This document shows, one piece after another, positions 1 to 9,274 of a DNA stretch of 64,000 nt. The notes below the pieces were generated by a model, which worked only from the letters and a program-made list of their open reading frames with translations, was not told the origin of the DNA and made no database searches. The number at the start of each line of letters is the position of its first letter. The stretch's first letter is position 1. Source of the stretch: JAAYCI01 sp964370445 (GTDB lineage: Bacteria; Bacillota; Clostridia; Oscillospirales; Ruminococcaceae). The DNA lies in contig CAYJJK010000003.1 in assembly GCA_964370445.1 (NCBI GenBank), forward strand, positions 13,889 to 77,888, in the 5' to 3' direction. Made by a program: the position numbers and the translations under genes.

Positions 1-591
1 TTTGACACCGAGGATTACAGAATCATACGCCATTCTTTAGAAAAACCAAAATATAAGGAAAAACTGAGGATTCGATGCTATGGTGAGCCCGGCGATGATG
101 CAACCACCTTTATAGAGCTAAAGAAAAAATTTAATGGCGTGGTTTACAAAAGAAGAGTTTATGCCGAGCAAAATAAAGTGCTTTCTTATCTTTGCGCCGG
201 TGCCGATTCTGTGGAGAATTCACAGATACTAAGGGAAATTGAGTATTTCAAAAACCGCTATAGCGAAATAAAACCAAAAGCATATTTATCTTATGAACGA
301 GAGGCATATTTCTCTACAGAAGATGAAAATTTTAGGCTTACATTCGACTTTCATATCATGGCAAGAGACAAAGAGGTATCTCTTTATAGTAGCGGGAAGG
401 ATAAAGAGGTTTTGCCGGGTGAAACTGTACTGCTTGAAGTGAAGACGGTTATGGGCCTACCCAATTGGTTTTTGAGATTTTTAAGCGAGAACCACCTTTA
501 CAAAACTTCGTTTTCCAAATATGGACAAGCGTATCAAAGCTATTTTTTGCCAAAATTTGTAAATAGTTTGGAGAAAGTTTCAAATGCTTAA
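1..591 (+). CDS. VTC-domain polyphosphate polymerase-like protein (5' partial)
   Basis: The frame is already open at base 1, so the gene starts upstream of the window; the GTG at 139 is internal. Visible features are the basic strand motif RIRCYG near the left edge, ELKKKFNGVVYKRR about 40 residues in, LTFDFH in the middle and LLEVKT towards the end. This is the pattern of acidic and basic residues lining the tunnel of VTC (vacuolar transporter chaperone) domains, which in yeast make polyphosphate from ATP. Bacterial relatives are commonly linked to DUF4956 membrane proteins, as here: the stop overlaps the next start by 8 bases, so the two are translationally coupled. Whether the bacterial protein makes polyphosphate is inference. 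Confidence 0.85.
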   Translation, partial: FDTEDYRIIRHSLEKPKYKEKLRIRCYGEPGDDATTFIELKKKFNGVVYKRRVYAEQNKVLSYLCAGADSVENSQILREIEYFKNRYSEIKPKAYLSYEREAYFSTEDENFRLTFDFHIMARDKEVSLYSSGKDKEVLPGETVLLEVKTVMGLPNWFLRFLSENHLYKTSFSKYGQAYQSYFLPKFVNSLEKVSNA

Positions 592-1276
592 TACTCTTTT
601 TGGCAGTGTTTTTGATGCGACCGCCAGCCTTAATATGAGCATCACGGATTTTTTGATGAGCATGGTGGTGGCAATTGCCCTGGGCATGTTTATGGCCAAA
701 ATGTATGCACTTAAAACAAAAAGCACAAAAAGCTTTGTGGTAACCCTAGCTTTACTGCCCCTTGCAGTGGCAATGGTTATCATCATGGTAAATGGAAATA
801 TCGGGGCGGGTGTTGCCGTGGCTGGCGCCTTTAGTTTGGTACGTTTCCGCTCGGTTCCCGGCACTGCAAAAGAAATCATTGCCATTTTTACAGCCATGTG
901 CACAGGGCTTACCGTTGGCATGGGCTACATCGGTTTTGCAGTGTTGTTCTCTCTCATCGCGTGCTTGTTTGCGTTTTTTCTAAATGTGACCAATTTTGGA
1001 GATGACAAAAACAACACAAATCGCACATTGCAAATCACAATCCCTGAAAACTTAAATTATACCGATGTTTTTGATGATGTTTTCAAGTTCTTTACCAAGG
1101 AGGCAAAACTCGTATCGGCAAAAACCACCAATATGGGAAGCTTATTTAAGCTTAGCTATGAAATAGAACTCAAAGACGCAAAACAAGAGAAACAATTTCT
1201 TGATGAACTTCGATGTCGAAATGGAAATCTTGAAATCATCATAGGAAAGCAAGAATTGTTTGTGAATGGACTCTAG
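584..1276 (+). CDS. DUF4956 family membrane protein (copy 1)
   Basis: 230 residues. The N-terminal half has several hydrophobic segments, followed by a soluble C-terminal domain of about 100 residues. The central stretch around GAGVAVAGAFSLVRFRS and PGTAKEI is typical of DUF4956. Its ATG lies inside the last codons of the VTC gene, so the two are probably co-translated. The family has no proven biochemical role; linkage to VTC domains suggests they form one membrane complex. A close paralogue lies at 9275-9967 and shares almost the whole central block, which points to duplication of the cassette. Confidence 0.88.
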   Translation: MLNTLFGSVFDATASLNMSITDFLMSMVVAIALGMFMAKMYALKTKSTKSFVVTLALLPLAVAMVIIMVNGNIGAGVAVAGAFSLVRFRSVPGTAKEIIAIFTAMCTGLTVGMGYIGFAVLFSLIACLFAFFLNVTNFGDDKNNTNRTLQITIPENLNYTDVFDDVFKFFTKEAKLVSAKTTNMGSLFKLSYEIELKDAKQEKQFLDELRCRNGNLEIIIGKQELFVNGL

Positions 1277-1288
1277 GAGGTCACACTT

Positions 1289-2938
1289 ATGAAAAGATAT
1301 TTGGCAATGCTAACAGCCTTTTCTATATTTGGCTTGGCCGGCTGTGTAGCTGCCGAAGGGTTGGATGTGTCGACAGAAGCAGCCGTAACGCAGGCCGCTG
1401 TAAGTACAATCATGGAGGATGCATCTGCCACAAAAACCACAATAGAGGAAGAGACACTCAGCTTCCCAGACGGTGATTACACACAAAATTTAGGAGAAAG
1501 CATCCCTTTTTCAGACGGCGATGAAATTCATATTACCGAAAGCGGAACCTATGAGTTTACCGGGGAGTATACAAGCAGCACGATAACGGTTAATGTAAAC
1601 AAAGACATCGACGACGGTACCGTGTATCTTGTATTAAACGGTGCTCATATAGAAAGTGAAGCAGGCACCCCAATAAATATTGTAGAAGCGCAAGAGGTTG
1701 TACTTGTGCTTGAGGGCGAAAACACCGTAACCCAAGGCGAAATTACAAGCACCGACACAGAATTTCCCTCTGCCGCCATTTATTCTATGGCAGATACTGT
1801 TATTACCGGAGAGGGAAATTTGACGGTAAACACCTTGTACCAAGATGGGATCAACAGCCGTGATGACTTGATTATCGACGGTGGAAACATCACGGTGAAT
1901 GCCGCAGAAGATGGCATGGTTGGAAAAGATTTGCTTGCCATTCGTGATGCCGATATTACGATAGAGGCCGGAAAAGATGGGATTAAATCTTCAAATGCAG
2001 AAGACTTAGAAAAAGGAAACTTGATCATTGTAAGCGGAAATTTTTCTATCACCGCAGCAAATGATGCAATCAGTTCTGAAAATAGTTTGCAAATTGAGGA
2101 TGGCAATTTTGAGCTGTATTCAGGTGGCGGGTTTGTGGAAGTGATTAAAACTCCGTCCAGTGGACCAATGGGTGGTGGCATGGGTGGTGCAATGAACGGT
2201 GGCCGCGAAAATTTTGACCCAACACAACAAGCCCCCAATATGGCTGATGGGGAATTTGACCCAACGCAAGTTCCTTCCAATATAGAAGGAAATGAGGCCA
2301 CTGAAGAAATAGCCGAAGAGACCGCCGAAGAGACTACCGAGAGCATGAAAGCGCTTAAAGCTTTACATAATATCCTAATCAATGGTGGTACATTTTATAT
2401 TTCTGCTTATGAAGATGCAATTCATTCAGATGGGGATATTTATATAAATGGTGGTGAGGTTACAATCAATGCCGGCGACGATGGAATCACGGCACAAAAT
2501 ACAAACATTCAAGATGGAACGATCACCATAGAAAACTGTTTTGAAGGCATTGAGGGCGTTTTTGTGAATATCGGTGGCGGCCAAATTTCTATAAACACAA
2601 ATGATGACGGCATCAATGCGAATGACGGAAGCGGTGGTGTTACCATATCCGGAGGGAACATCGAAATCCTTTATGGTCAAGGCGGAGATGGTATCGACTC
2701 GAATGGAACCTTTACCCAAACCGGTGGCGATATTGTGATTACTGCGACTGCGGGCTCTGATGCGATGAATGCACCACTTGATGTAGATGGAACGGTTACC
2801 ATGACCGGTGGAACAATTGTGGATGAAAATGGAGATGCTGTTGAAGCCACGGGTTTTGGTGGCATGGGCAGCGGCCCCGGTAGCATGGGTGGGAGGATGT
2901 CCAGTGGTGACGGCACGATGCCTGAAGATTTAGGATAG
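1289..2938 (+). CDS. Beta-helix carbohydrate-binding lipoprotein (Cthe_2159/DUF4353-like, copy 1)
   Basis: 549 residues, preceded by AGGAGGT at good spacing. A lipoprotein signal with lipobox LAGC is at about residues 16-19, so the mature protein should be tethered outside the membrane. The body is a series of short repeats of the form DGIxS/DGITAQN/GGxITI typical of a right-handed parallel beta-helix. The repeated DDG/EDG turns could bind calcium. A low-complexity insert rich in G, M and then E/T (around residues 290-350) interrupts the helix, and a glycine/methionine-rich tail ends it. The family founder, Cthe_2159, binds cellulose-like and acidic polysaccharides. Being downstream of VTC-DUF4956 suggests a surface role linked to that complex. 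Paralogue at 11352-12797. Confidence 0.85.
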   Translation: MKRYLAMLTAFSIFGLAGCVAAEGLDVSTEAAVTQAAVSTIMEDASATKTTIEEETLSFPDGDYTQNLGESIPFSDGDEIHITESGTYEFTGEYTSSTITVNVNKDIDDGTVYLVLNGAHIESEAGTPINIVEAQEVVLVLEGENTVTQGEITSTDTEFPSAAIYSMADTVITGEGNLTVNTLYQDGINSRDDLIIDGGNITVNAAEDGMVGKDLLAIRDADITIEAGKDGIKSSNAEDLEKGNLIIVSGNFSITAANDAISSENSLQIEDGNFELYSGGGFVEVIKTPSSGPMGGGMGGAMNGGRENFDPTQQAPNMADGEFDPTQVPSNIEGNEATEEIAEETAEETTESMKALKALHNILINGGTFYISAYEDAIHSDGDIYINGGEVTINAGDDGITAQNTNIQDGTITIENCFEGIEGVFVNIGGGQISINTNDDGINANDGSGGVTISGGNIEILYGQGGDGIDSNGTFTQTGGDIVITATAGSDAMNAPLDVDGTVTMTGGTIVDENGDAVEATGFGGMGSGPGSMGGRMSSGDGTMPEDLG

Positions 2939-3336
2939 CTGTTTGCAAAAACCCTAAAATTTTCTATTCGCAATTCGAAAGTTTGCCCAATAAATTTCAT
3001 TAACATTACGTCTTGACAAGGTCATGCTGAAAGAGGTGAACAAAAAAATTAGACGCATCACAGCTAAAAAAGAGATGTCGACAACTTGTTATGCACAATG
3101 GATTTGAACCTGCCCCCCTGCCTTTTCCAAGCACCTCAAACATAAGTTTTGCCCCAAGGTGAAACATCTCCTTCTGAGTCAAACACAATACCATTAAGGG
3201 GGGGAAGTTAGAAAAAGTTTTTACCAAAGCATGTGTGAGTGCAGCACACTTTTTGAAATTATTTTTGTTTTGTACTGTGCTACTTTTAGCTCCAGTGATT
3301 CCTCAAAAAGTTGTTTCAATGAAATCACTTCCTACC
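2939..3336. other. Intergenic region, no gene recognised
   Basis: About 400 bases between the lipoprotein gene and the tetR promoter. Both strands carry only short open frames with no convincing ribosome binding site. A stretch near 3100-3120 reads like the T-arm of a tRNA on the minus strand, but the stem does not pair. It may be decayed sequence. Confidence 0.4.
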
Positions 3337-3386
3337 TTGACAAACATACTGTTGGTATGATACTCTGATTACATTCGAATGGTATG
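3337..3386 (+). promoter_or_regulatory. tetR promoter with two overlapping operator-like palindromes
   Basis: A sigma-A-like promoter reads TTGACA (3337-3342), 16-base spacer, GATACT (3359-3364). Almost all of the spacer is taken up by an inverted repeat, CATAC-TGTTG-GTATG (3345-3359). A second site, CATTCGAATGGTATG (3372-3386), lies just downstream of the -10. Its complement matches 13 of 15 bases of the site in front of the ABC gene at 4075-4089. The layout suggests the TetR protein represses its own gene. Confidence 0.6.
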
Positions 3387-3399
3387 CGGAGGTGCAGCT

Positions 3400-4029
3400 A
3401 TGGCAAGAAACAAATATCCAGAGCAAACGGTTGAGCGGATACTGGATGTGTCGACAAGGCTTTTTCTTGAAAAAGGGTATGATCATACAAGCTTGCAAGA
3501 TATTATAAATGAACTGGATGGGCTTACAAAAGGTGCCATTTATCATCATTTTAAATCAAAAGAAGATATTTTCGATGCAGTTGCCACAAAGGTAAGCCAA
3601 AGCAATACAGATGTTTTAATGAAAATTAAAAATGATACAAACCTAAGCGGTGCAGAAAAACTAAAAACACTTGTAAAATCCAGTGTGTATAGCCAAACCA
3701 CAAAAACGCTTATCGAAATGACACCGAACCTTTTAGAGAATCCTAAATTTTTGGCGATGCAACTTAAATGCTCCTGTTACGAAGTGGTCCCTGATTTTAT
3801 TTTACCGATTGTACAAGAGGGAATTGCAGACAAAACCATCGAAACAGACAAACCGTATGAACTTGCTGAAATGATTACCCTTTTGATAAATGTGTGGTTA
3901 AACCCAACCATTCTTGGCACGGATAGAGAACGCTTACCCGCAAAATGTAGTATGCTTAATGAAATTGCTGCACAGTATAAATTTACCTTGTTTGATGAAG
4001 AGACAATCGAAACGATCAAAACATTATAA
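3400..4029 (+). CDS. TetR/AcrR family transcriptional regulator
   Basis: 209 residues from the ATG at 3400, chosen because GGAGGTG (3388-3394) sits just before it; the in-frame ATG at 3379 would lie upstream of that site. Residues about 7-55 form the TetR helix-turn-helix, with the motif TRLFLEKGYDHTSLQDI followed by KGAIYHHFKSKEDIF. The C-terminal part is a variable ligand-binding domain. It sits directly before an ABC exporter and an MFS pump, and matching palindromes lie before both tetR and the ABC gene. It is therefore probably a local repressor of these transporters; the inducer is unknown. Confidence 0.9.
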   Translation: MARNKYPEQTVERILDVSTRLFLEKGYDHTSLQDIINELDGLTKGAIYHHFKSKEDIFDAVATKVSQSNTDVLMKIKNDTNLSGAEKLKTLVKSSVYSQTTKTLIEMTPNLLENPKFLAMQLKCSCYEVVPDFILPIVQEGIADKTIETDKPYELAEMITLLINVWLNPTILGTDRERLPAKCSMLNEIAAQYKFTLFDEETIETIKTL

Positions 4030-4030
4030 A

Positions 4031-4065
4031 AAACAAACTGCTCAAGCCTAGAGCAGTTTGTTTTT
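4031..4065 (+). terminator. Rho-independent terminator after tetR
   Basis: AAACAAACTGCTC, loop AAGCCTA, then GAGCAGTTTG followed by a run of T. It lies 2 bases after the tetR stop, which separates tetR transcription from the ABC-MFS genes. Confidence 0.85.
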
Positions 4066-4095
4066 GGACATATACATACCAACCGAATGTATGAT
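4064..4095 (+). promoter_or_regulatory. Operator/promoter in front of the ABC-MFS operon
   Basis: The inverted repeat CATAC (4075-4079) and GTATG (4089-4093) lies within CATACCAACCGAATGTATG. The first 15 bases match, at 13 of 15 positions, the reverse complement of the site at 3372-3386. The half-site CATACCAAC also occurs reversed in the tetR operator at 3345-3359. TATGAT (4090-4095) could serve as a -10, with a weak -35 around 4065. TetR control of the pump genes is the natural inference. Confidence 0.55.
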
Positions 4096-4116
4096 AAATG
4101 AAAAGGAGAAAATTTT

Positions 4117-4824
4117 ATGGAAACAATGATCAAAACGCATGATTTATGCAAAAGCTATGGTAATATACCGGTGCTGAGCCACATTCATTTTGATGTAAAA
4201 AAGGGCGAACTCGTCGGGCTTCTTGGTGGCAATGGTGCCGGAAAAACCACACTGCTTAAACTTTTATGCGGCCTACTTGAGCCAACAGAGGGAGAAGCTG
4301 AAGTTTTTGGGTATTCGCCGTGGAACGAGCGTGATAAAGTGCTTAATAGGCTTGGTGTCATGATTGAAACTCCTGTTTTTTATGAGCATTTGCCCGCTTA
4401 TGAAAACATCAAAATTCATTTGGAATATCTGAATGTAAAAGCGGATATCAGTAAGATTCTAAGATCCGTTGGTCTTTCCACTGTAAAAAACAAGCCTGTT
4501 TCAAAGTTTTCTATGGGCATGAAACAAAGGCTTGGCATTGCAAGGGCCATCAGCCACAATCCCGATATATTGCTGCTGGACGAGCCAATTAATGGGCTAG
4601 ACCCTGTGACCATCAAAGATATGCGAGAATTGTTTATCCACCTAAAAGAAAAAGGAACCACCATTATTTTATCAAGCCATATTTTAGGTGAAATATTGCA
4701 AACTGCAGAGAGTGTTGTTGTTATTTCAAATGGAAGATTAGAGCGTCTTGGCAAAATGGACGATTTACAAAATGAATATGGCCTTGAAACAGAAAATTAT
4801 TTAATCGAAAGGATGCGCAAATAA
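4117..4824 (+). CDS. ABC transporter ATP-binding protein
   Basis: 235 residues, with AAGGAG upstream. All ABC ATPase motifs are visible: Walker A GGNGAGKTT (about residues 36-44), signature FSMGMKQRL (about 130), Walker B ILLLDEP and the switch histidine in LSSH (about 190). The subfamily is the bacitracin/antibiotic and ABC-2 exporter type (CcmA-like), with one ATPase paired with a separate membrane subunit, which is the next gene. Substrate unknown. The TetR context and MFS neighbour favour drug or peptide export. Confidence 0.92.
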   Translation: METMIKTHDLCKSYGNIPVLSHIHFDVKKGELVGLLGGNGAGKTTLLKLLCGLLEPTEGEAEVFGYSPWNERDKVLNRLGVMIETPVFYEHLPAYENIKIHLEYLNVKADISKILRSVGLSTVKNKPVSKFSMGMKQRLGIARAISHNPDILLLDEPINGLDPVTIKDMRELFIHLKEKGTTIILSSHILGEILQTAESVVVISNGRLERLGKMDDLQNEYGLETENYLIERMRK

Positions 4825-4825
4825 A

Positions 4826-5533
4826 ATGATGAACTTAATTGGTTTAGAGCTCAAAAAGAACAATTTAAAGCCATATTTACTTGGGGCTGTTGGAATATAT
4901 TTTGCAGTGATAGCGATGGGGCTGCTATTTTGCGCCGTGCCTATTTTAGAGCCAAACGATGCTGCGTCACAGGAGTTTTCAGACCCCGACATGGTGATTA
5001 CCATGATTTCCATCATTTCAATGAGTGCCTTTGCAATTTTGTCATCGGTGATGAACGCTAAATTTGTTGTGGAGGAATACACAGGACGAAAAAATGTACT
5101 GCTTTTTACGTACCCACAAAAAAGAAGTAGTATACTAATTGCAAAAATTTTACTTATTTTCGTTTTTATTTTTATCGCAATGTTTGTTGTCAATATGCTT
5201 TCTTGTTTTGTAGTGGGATTTATCGCAAACGCAATAGGTCTTATCTCACAGCCATTTACAGACATTCGATTTATACTGAAATATAGCGTGATCTTTTCAT
5301 TTGTGGCAAATTTTATAGGGCTTATTTCACTTCGAATCGGATTTTATAAAAAGTCCATCATAGTTCCGATTGTTGTGTCAACAATACTTGTTTCACCGTT
5401 TGGAAATGCTGTAATGCTTTTGGGTACAAATACGAACATTGCTTTTGTTATGGCCGGTGGTGTGTTGCTTTTGGTATCGGCTGTTTTGTTTGCAGGCCTT
5501 CTAAACAAAGTAAACAAAATGGAGTGTGTATAA
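4826..5533 (+). CDS. ABC-2 type transporter permease
   Basis: 235 residues with six hydrophobic segments and the soluble stretch VVEEYTGRKNVLLFTYP after the second, which is typical of ABC-2 permeases of the lantibiotic/bacitracin exporter class. It starts 1 base after the ATPase stop, and its stop overlaps the MFS start, so the three are tightly coupled. Two ATGs (4826 and 4829) are possible starts. Confidence 0.85.
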   Translation: MMNLIGLELKKNNLKPYLLGAVGIYFAVIAMGLLFCAVPILEPNDAASQEFSDPDMVITMISIISMSAFAILSSVMNAKFVVEEYTGRKNVLLFTYPQKRSSILIAKILLIFVFIFIAMFVVNMLSCFVVGFIANAIGLISQPFTDIRFILKYSVIFSFVANFIGLISLRIGFYKKSIIVPIVVSTILVSPFGNAVMLLGTNTNIAFVMAGGVLLLVSAVLFAGLLNKVNKMECV

Positions 5534-6759
5534 TGAAGCAAACGAAATTGTGGCAAAAAGACTTCACTCTGATCGTCATCGGACAGATTATCTCACTTTT
5601 TGGGAATGGAATCCTTCGTTTTGCTTTACCTCTTTATTTGCTGAACACAACGGGTTCGTCAGCGCTTTTTGGTATCGTCAGTGCGATATCATTTTTGCCA
5701 CTTGTTTTGCTTATGCCCATTGGCGGCATTATTGCAGATAGGGCGAATAAACGAAACATCATGGTGATGCTGGATTTTGCAACAGGTGTTTTAATGCTAG
5801 TTTTCTACTTTATAATGGATAGTATTTCGCTTATACCACTGTTGATTGTAACGCTAATGATTTTATACAGCATCGGTGGATTATACCAGCCTGTTGTTGG
5901 GGCAAGTGTTCCTGTGTTACTCGATGAAAAAATACTGATGAAAGGCAATGGAGTTGTCAGCAGTATCGGGGGGCTTTCAAATTTAATATCGCCTGTCATA
6001 GGTGGTGTGCTACTGGGCGGTTTTGGTATTGCACCCATTATTTTGGTGGCCATCCTCTGCTTTTTTGCATCCGCTTTTTTAGAACTTTTCATTAAAATAC
6101 CCTACAAAAAAGGTGAACATACATCTTCTGTTTTTTGTATGGTAAAAGACGATTGGCGTGTTTCGGTAAACTTTATTTTTAAAGAAAAACCTGCACTTCG
6201 TAAATTGGTGATGGTAATTTGCGCACTCAATGCACTTATATCTGCTTTAATCATCATCTCACTACCTGTGCTTATCACCGATAGGCTTTCTCTTAGCGAG
6301 GAAATGTATGGTGTCTCGCTTGCTGTCCTGGCCTTTGGTGGGCTTTTGGGCGGTGTTTTGGCAAGTGTATTCGGAGAGAAACTTCACATAAAAAGTCTTT
6401 ATAAATACATTGCGTTGGTTTCTTTTAGTCTTATCCCTATGTCAGCGGCAATGCTTTTTAGCAGGAACTCGGTGCTGTCTTATGTGCTTATTTTAATTGG
6501 TGTTTTTTTAGCCATGTGCATTTCAACTTTAGCCTCCGTTATGATTATCACTTTTATTCAAAGTGAAACAGCTGAAAATATGGTGGGAAAAACGATGGCG
6601 TTTGTAATGACAATAGGTATGCTTGCTTCCCCTTTCGGACAAATGGTTTACGGAATGGCCTTTGAATATCTTGTGGGATACGAAAGTTTTATCATTTTTG
6701 TGGCAGTTGCTATATCCATACTTGTTAGTTTATATGCAAAGCGGATTTCATTTGAATAG
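5533..6759 (+). CDS. MFS transporter (drug-efflux type)
   Basis: 408 residues, about 12 membrane segments. The conserved loop 2-3 reads PIGGIIADRANKR, the MFS signature, and the N-terminal helix motif FGNGILRFALPLYL resembles macrolide-efflux (Mef-like) pumps. The ATG at 5533 overlaps the TAA of the permease (TAATG); an upstream in-frame GTG at 5524 would have no separate ribosome binding site. It is the last gene of the TetR-linked export operon and is followed by a hairpin. Confidence 0.88.
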   Translation: MKQTKLWQKDFTLIVIGQIISLFGNGILRFALPLYLLNTTGSSALFGIVSAISFLPLVLLMPIGGIIADRANKRNIMVMLDFATGVLMLVFYFIMDSISLIPLLIVTLMILYSIGGLYQPVVGASVPVLLDEKILMKGNGVVSSIGGLSNLISPVIGGVLLGGFGIAPIILVAILCFFASAFLELFIKIPYKKGEHTSSVFCMVKDDWRVSVNFIFKEKPALRKLVMVICALNALISALIIISLPVLITDRLSLSEEMYGVSLAVLAFGGLLGGVLASVFGEKLHIKSLYKYIALVSFSLIPMSAAMLFSRNSVLSYVLILIGVFLAMCISTLASVMIITFIQSETAENMVGKTMAFVMTIGMLASPFGQMVYGMAFEYLVGYESFIIFVAVAISILVSLYAKRISFE

Positions 6760-6778
6760 CATTTTAAGACGAATAAAA

Positions 6779-6812
6779 AACCAGACATACAAGCTCACTT
6801 GTGTGTCTGGTT
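6779..6812. terminator. Bidirectional terminator between the MFS and WG-repeat genes
   Basis: CCAGACATACAAG (6781-6793), loop CTCA, then CTTGTGTGTCTGG (6798-6810). The T run is better on the minus strand (TTTTTT), so it can end the WG-repeat transcript as well as the MFS operon. Confidence 0.75.
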
Positions 6813-7019
6813 CAAAAGTTTTATGTTAAAATTTTGCTCTCGTCCCACCTTGAAAAGTTGTGTTCTTTTTTGGCAAAACAGAGGGATTTGGATATTGAAA
6901 AACTGTGCAGGTGCTGTATCTTCAACTTTTTACATCACAATTTTAAAATTTTTGCCTGAAAGAAGAAAGTGCCTAGCGGTCTTAAAGCCAAAACAGATAG
7001 AAATAAGCTGTTTTGGATA

Positions 7020-8630
7020 CTACATTATCCTAAAAGAGGGTTCTATCAAAAACTCACCTTGCTCATTGATAACACCGAAGAGTTCCCCGTCATAGCTTGC
7101 AATAGCGTACCCATCTGCATAAAAACTGCTCACCCAAGCATATTGGGGTTGTATCGCAAACTCGCCACTTTCATCTATATAGCCCCAATATCCATTTTGC
7201 TGTACAGCAGCAAGGCCGTTTTCTGCAAAATCGTAGATGGTTTCAAATTGCGTGGCAGTCATTGCTTCCCCATGTTCGTTCACATAGGTCAAAAGGCCAT
7301 CTTGCTCTACAGCGATTAGACCTTCTGGGTACGCGAATATGTGATCGTACTGGGGTTGTATCAAAATTTCCCCCTGTTGGTTTATAAGGCCGTTTAAGCC
7401 GTTTTGCTCTATGGTAGCAAGCCCATTTTCATTAAACATGCTGGCATATGTAAACTGTGGTGCCACCACCATTTCACCATCTGTATTGATATAGCCATAA
7501 AACCCATTTTGCTGCACTGCGGCAAGGCCTTGTGAAAAAGAGCTGGCTCTATCATATTGTGGTGTAACCACAAATCTTCCGTCTTCATCGATAAAGCCAT
7601 AGCTTCCATTTTGTAGCACGAGGGCAAGCCCGTCCTCGGTGAAAGGCTCGACCATATCATACTGTGGTGCAATTACCAGTTCACCGTTTTTATCCACAAA
7701 ACCCCAAAGCCTATTTTGTTCTACTGCAGCATACTGTTCATCGTTAAAGGAGTAGGCTGTTGTATATTGAGGCAAAATAACCTCTTCGCCGCTCTCGTTA
7801 ACATACCCCCAAAGGTCGTTGCGTTGTACCGCTGCAAGTCCATTATCGGAAAAAGGGAAAATCGTGGTGTACAAAGCGGGTACCACAAAGTTGCCATCTG
7901 CATCGATAGCACCCCATAGATTATCTTGTTGCACAAAGGCCAGACCATTTTGCCCAAATGTGCCGGCAAAGTTGAAATGTGGTGCGATGATGTATGTGCC
8001 GTCCTCATTGATGTAACCGAATGCTGTGCCATTGCCTGCCGGTATGAGATCTTCCTCAAACAACTCTACCGCTGAGTGAGCGTCTGAATCAAAAATCCCA
8101 AACATACCGAGATCTAAAATTCCAAATTGTACAAGTGCGAATAAAGTACCGGCTATTAAAACCCCAAAAAGAACGAGTATGATAAGGATAATGCCTACAA
8201 TCAGCCCTGTTTTTTTCTTCTTTGGCTTGCTTTTTGCAACGGACATTGTCGCAGGGGCCGCTGCAGGCGCCGGTGCATCAAAGGACGGATGTGGTGAAGG
8301 CGCAAAATTTGCCGGGGGTGATACTTCCTTTGCTGTGCTCCTGTTGGCTGTTACAGGGTCTAAGGGGTCTTCTGCGTTTTGTGTTGGTAAAGTGGATTGT
8401 GCCGATGGTGCAGGCGACACAGGCGTATTTTGCGCACTTGTATCGTCTACATTTTTTGGTGGGCTCTGTGGCGGTGTGCTTATCGCTGTTTTAGGAAGCT
8501 CGGCTTCCGACAATTGGGTTTCGGCGGGCAGTGCTGCACTTTCTTGTGCGCGCGCCGGTGTACCACAGACATTGCAAAAATGGCTTCCTTCTTGCATCAC
8601 TTTGCCGCATTGTGAACAAAAATGCCCCAT
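7020..8630 (-). CDS. Zinc-ribbon, membrane-anchored WG-repeat protein
   Basis: 536 residues, start ATG with GGAGGG upstream. The domains run in this order. First a zinc ribbon with two CxxC pairs (residues 5-8 and 19-22). Then a long linker rich in P, A and S (about 30-140). Then one strong membrane segment (about 142-172). Last are about ten WG-type repeats of around 30-35 residues (LWGYVNESG, YWGYIDESG and similar) to the C-terminus. Topology suggests a cytoplasmic zinc ribbon and an extracellular repeat domain. WG repeats are found in many bacterial surface proteins of unproven function. It stands alone between two cassettes and reads opposite to them. Confidence 0.85.
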   Translation of the reverse strand: MGHFCSQCGKVMQEGSHFCNVCGTPARAQESAALPAETQLSEAELPKTAISTPPQSPPKNVDDTSAQNTPVSPAPSAQSTLPTQNAEDPLDPVTANRSTAKEVSPPANFAPSPHPSFDAPAPAAAPATMSVAKSKPKKKKTGLIVGIILIILVLFGVLIAGTLFALVQFGILDLGMFGIFDSDAHSAVELFEEDLIPAGNGTAFGYINEDGTYIIAPHFNFAGTFGQNGLAFVQQDNLWGAIDADGNFVVPALYTTIFPFSDNGLAAVQRNDLWGYVNESGEEVILPQYTTAYSFNDEQYAAVEQNRLWGFVDKNGELVIAPQYDMVEPFTEDGLALVLQNGSYGFIDEDGRFVVTPQYDRASSFSQGLAAVQQNGFYGYINTDGEMVVAPQFTYASMFNENGLATIEQNGLNGLINQQGEILIQPQYDHIFAYPEGLIAVEQDGLLTYVNEHGEAMTATQFETIYDFAENGLAAVQQNGYWGYIDESGEFAIQPQYAWVSSFYADGYAIASYDGELFGVINEQGEFLIEPSFRIM

Positions 8631-9274
8631 AATTTAAATCCCTCCATCATAAAATTAAGAGAAACAGCATTCGGTTGAAACGTTCTCTTTTTTTTCTTAG
8701 ATTAGAAATTTTATTTTTAACACATTTCAAGTATATCATTGTGTAAGGCGCTTCGCAAGAAACATATTGAAGGTATGGAATATAAACAAAAAATAATACA
8801 GAATACACATGCTCATTTCGGACGAGTAAAAACACAGTATGGGCATCAAGGTATGCTTTGTAAAGGTGTTGTTTTAGGCACACTGAGCACGCATTATGAA
8901 TGGCCATGTTGTTGGGTGCTAAATTTTTCATCTAAATCGTCATCCTTGATGAAGATGTAATTTTGATGTAAAAAGTTCGAGCTACTGTAGGCTGTTTTTA
9001 TTTGCTGGAAAACAAAAATATTCAAGCAACTGTTGCTATAAATGATAAACGGTACCCGATTCCCGCTTGCGTTTTACTGCGCTATTGTAGCACCACTCTC
9101 TTGTGCTCACGGTTACATCACAATTGTGTTGTAACATTAAATAGACCTTTAAAGTAATGTTTATACTAGTTTAAATAAGATGCTCTTGAACATGTTTTTA
9201 TGTGAAAAGGCGAAAAAAGCGCCCCAATAGGGCCAACTGAACACGATTATCGAAACCACCTAGGAGGATATCAA
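8631..9274. other. Intergenic region of about 640 bases
   Basis: Divergent promoter region between the WG-repeat gene and the second DUF4956 gene. AT-rich, with several short open frames but no coding evidence. A block around 8749-8769 (GCTTCGCAAGAAACATATT) resembles, inverted, a block near 13110-13128, hinting at a decayed dispersed repeat. The start of the plus-strand gene is served by TAGGAGG near 9262. I could not settle on a promoter. Confidence 0.4.

Noticed and set aside
1780..2382. 200-codon ORF antisense to the first beta-helix lipoprotein
   Set aside because: A shadow of the repeat-rich sense gene; sense strand has signal peptide, ribosome binding site and family match.
3085..3130. 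tRNA-like T-arm on the minus strand (GGTTCAAATCC)
   Set aside because: The flanking bases do not form the T stem, and no anticodon arm or acceptor stem is found upstream.
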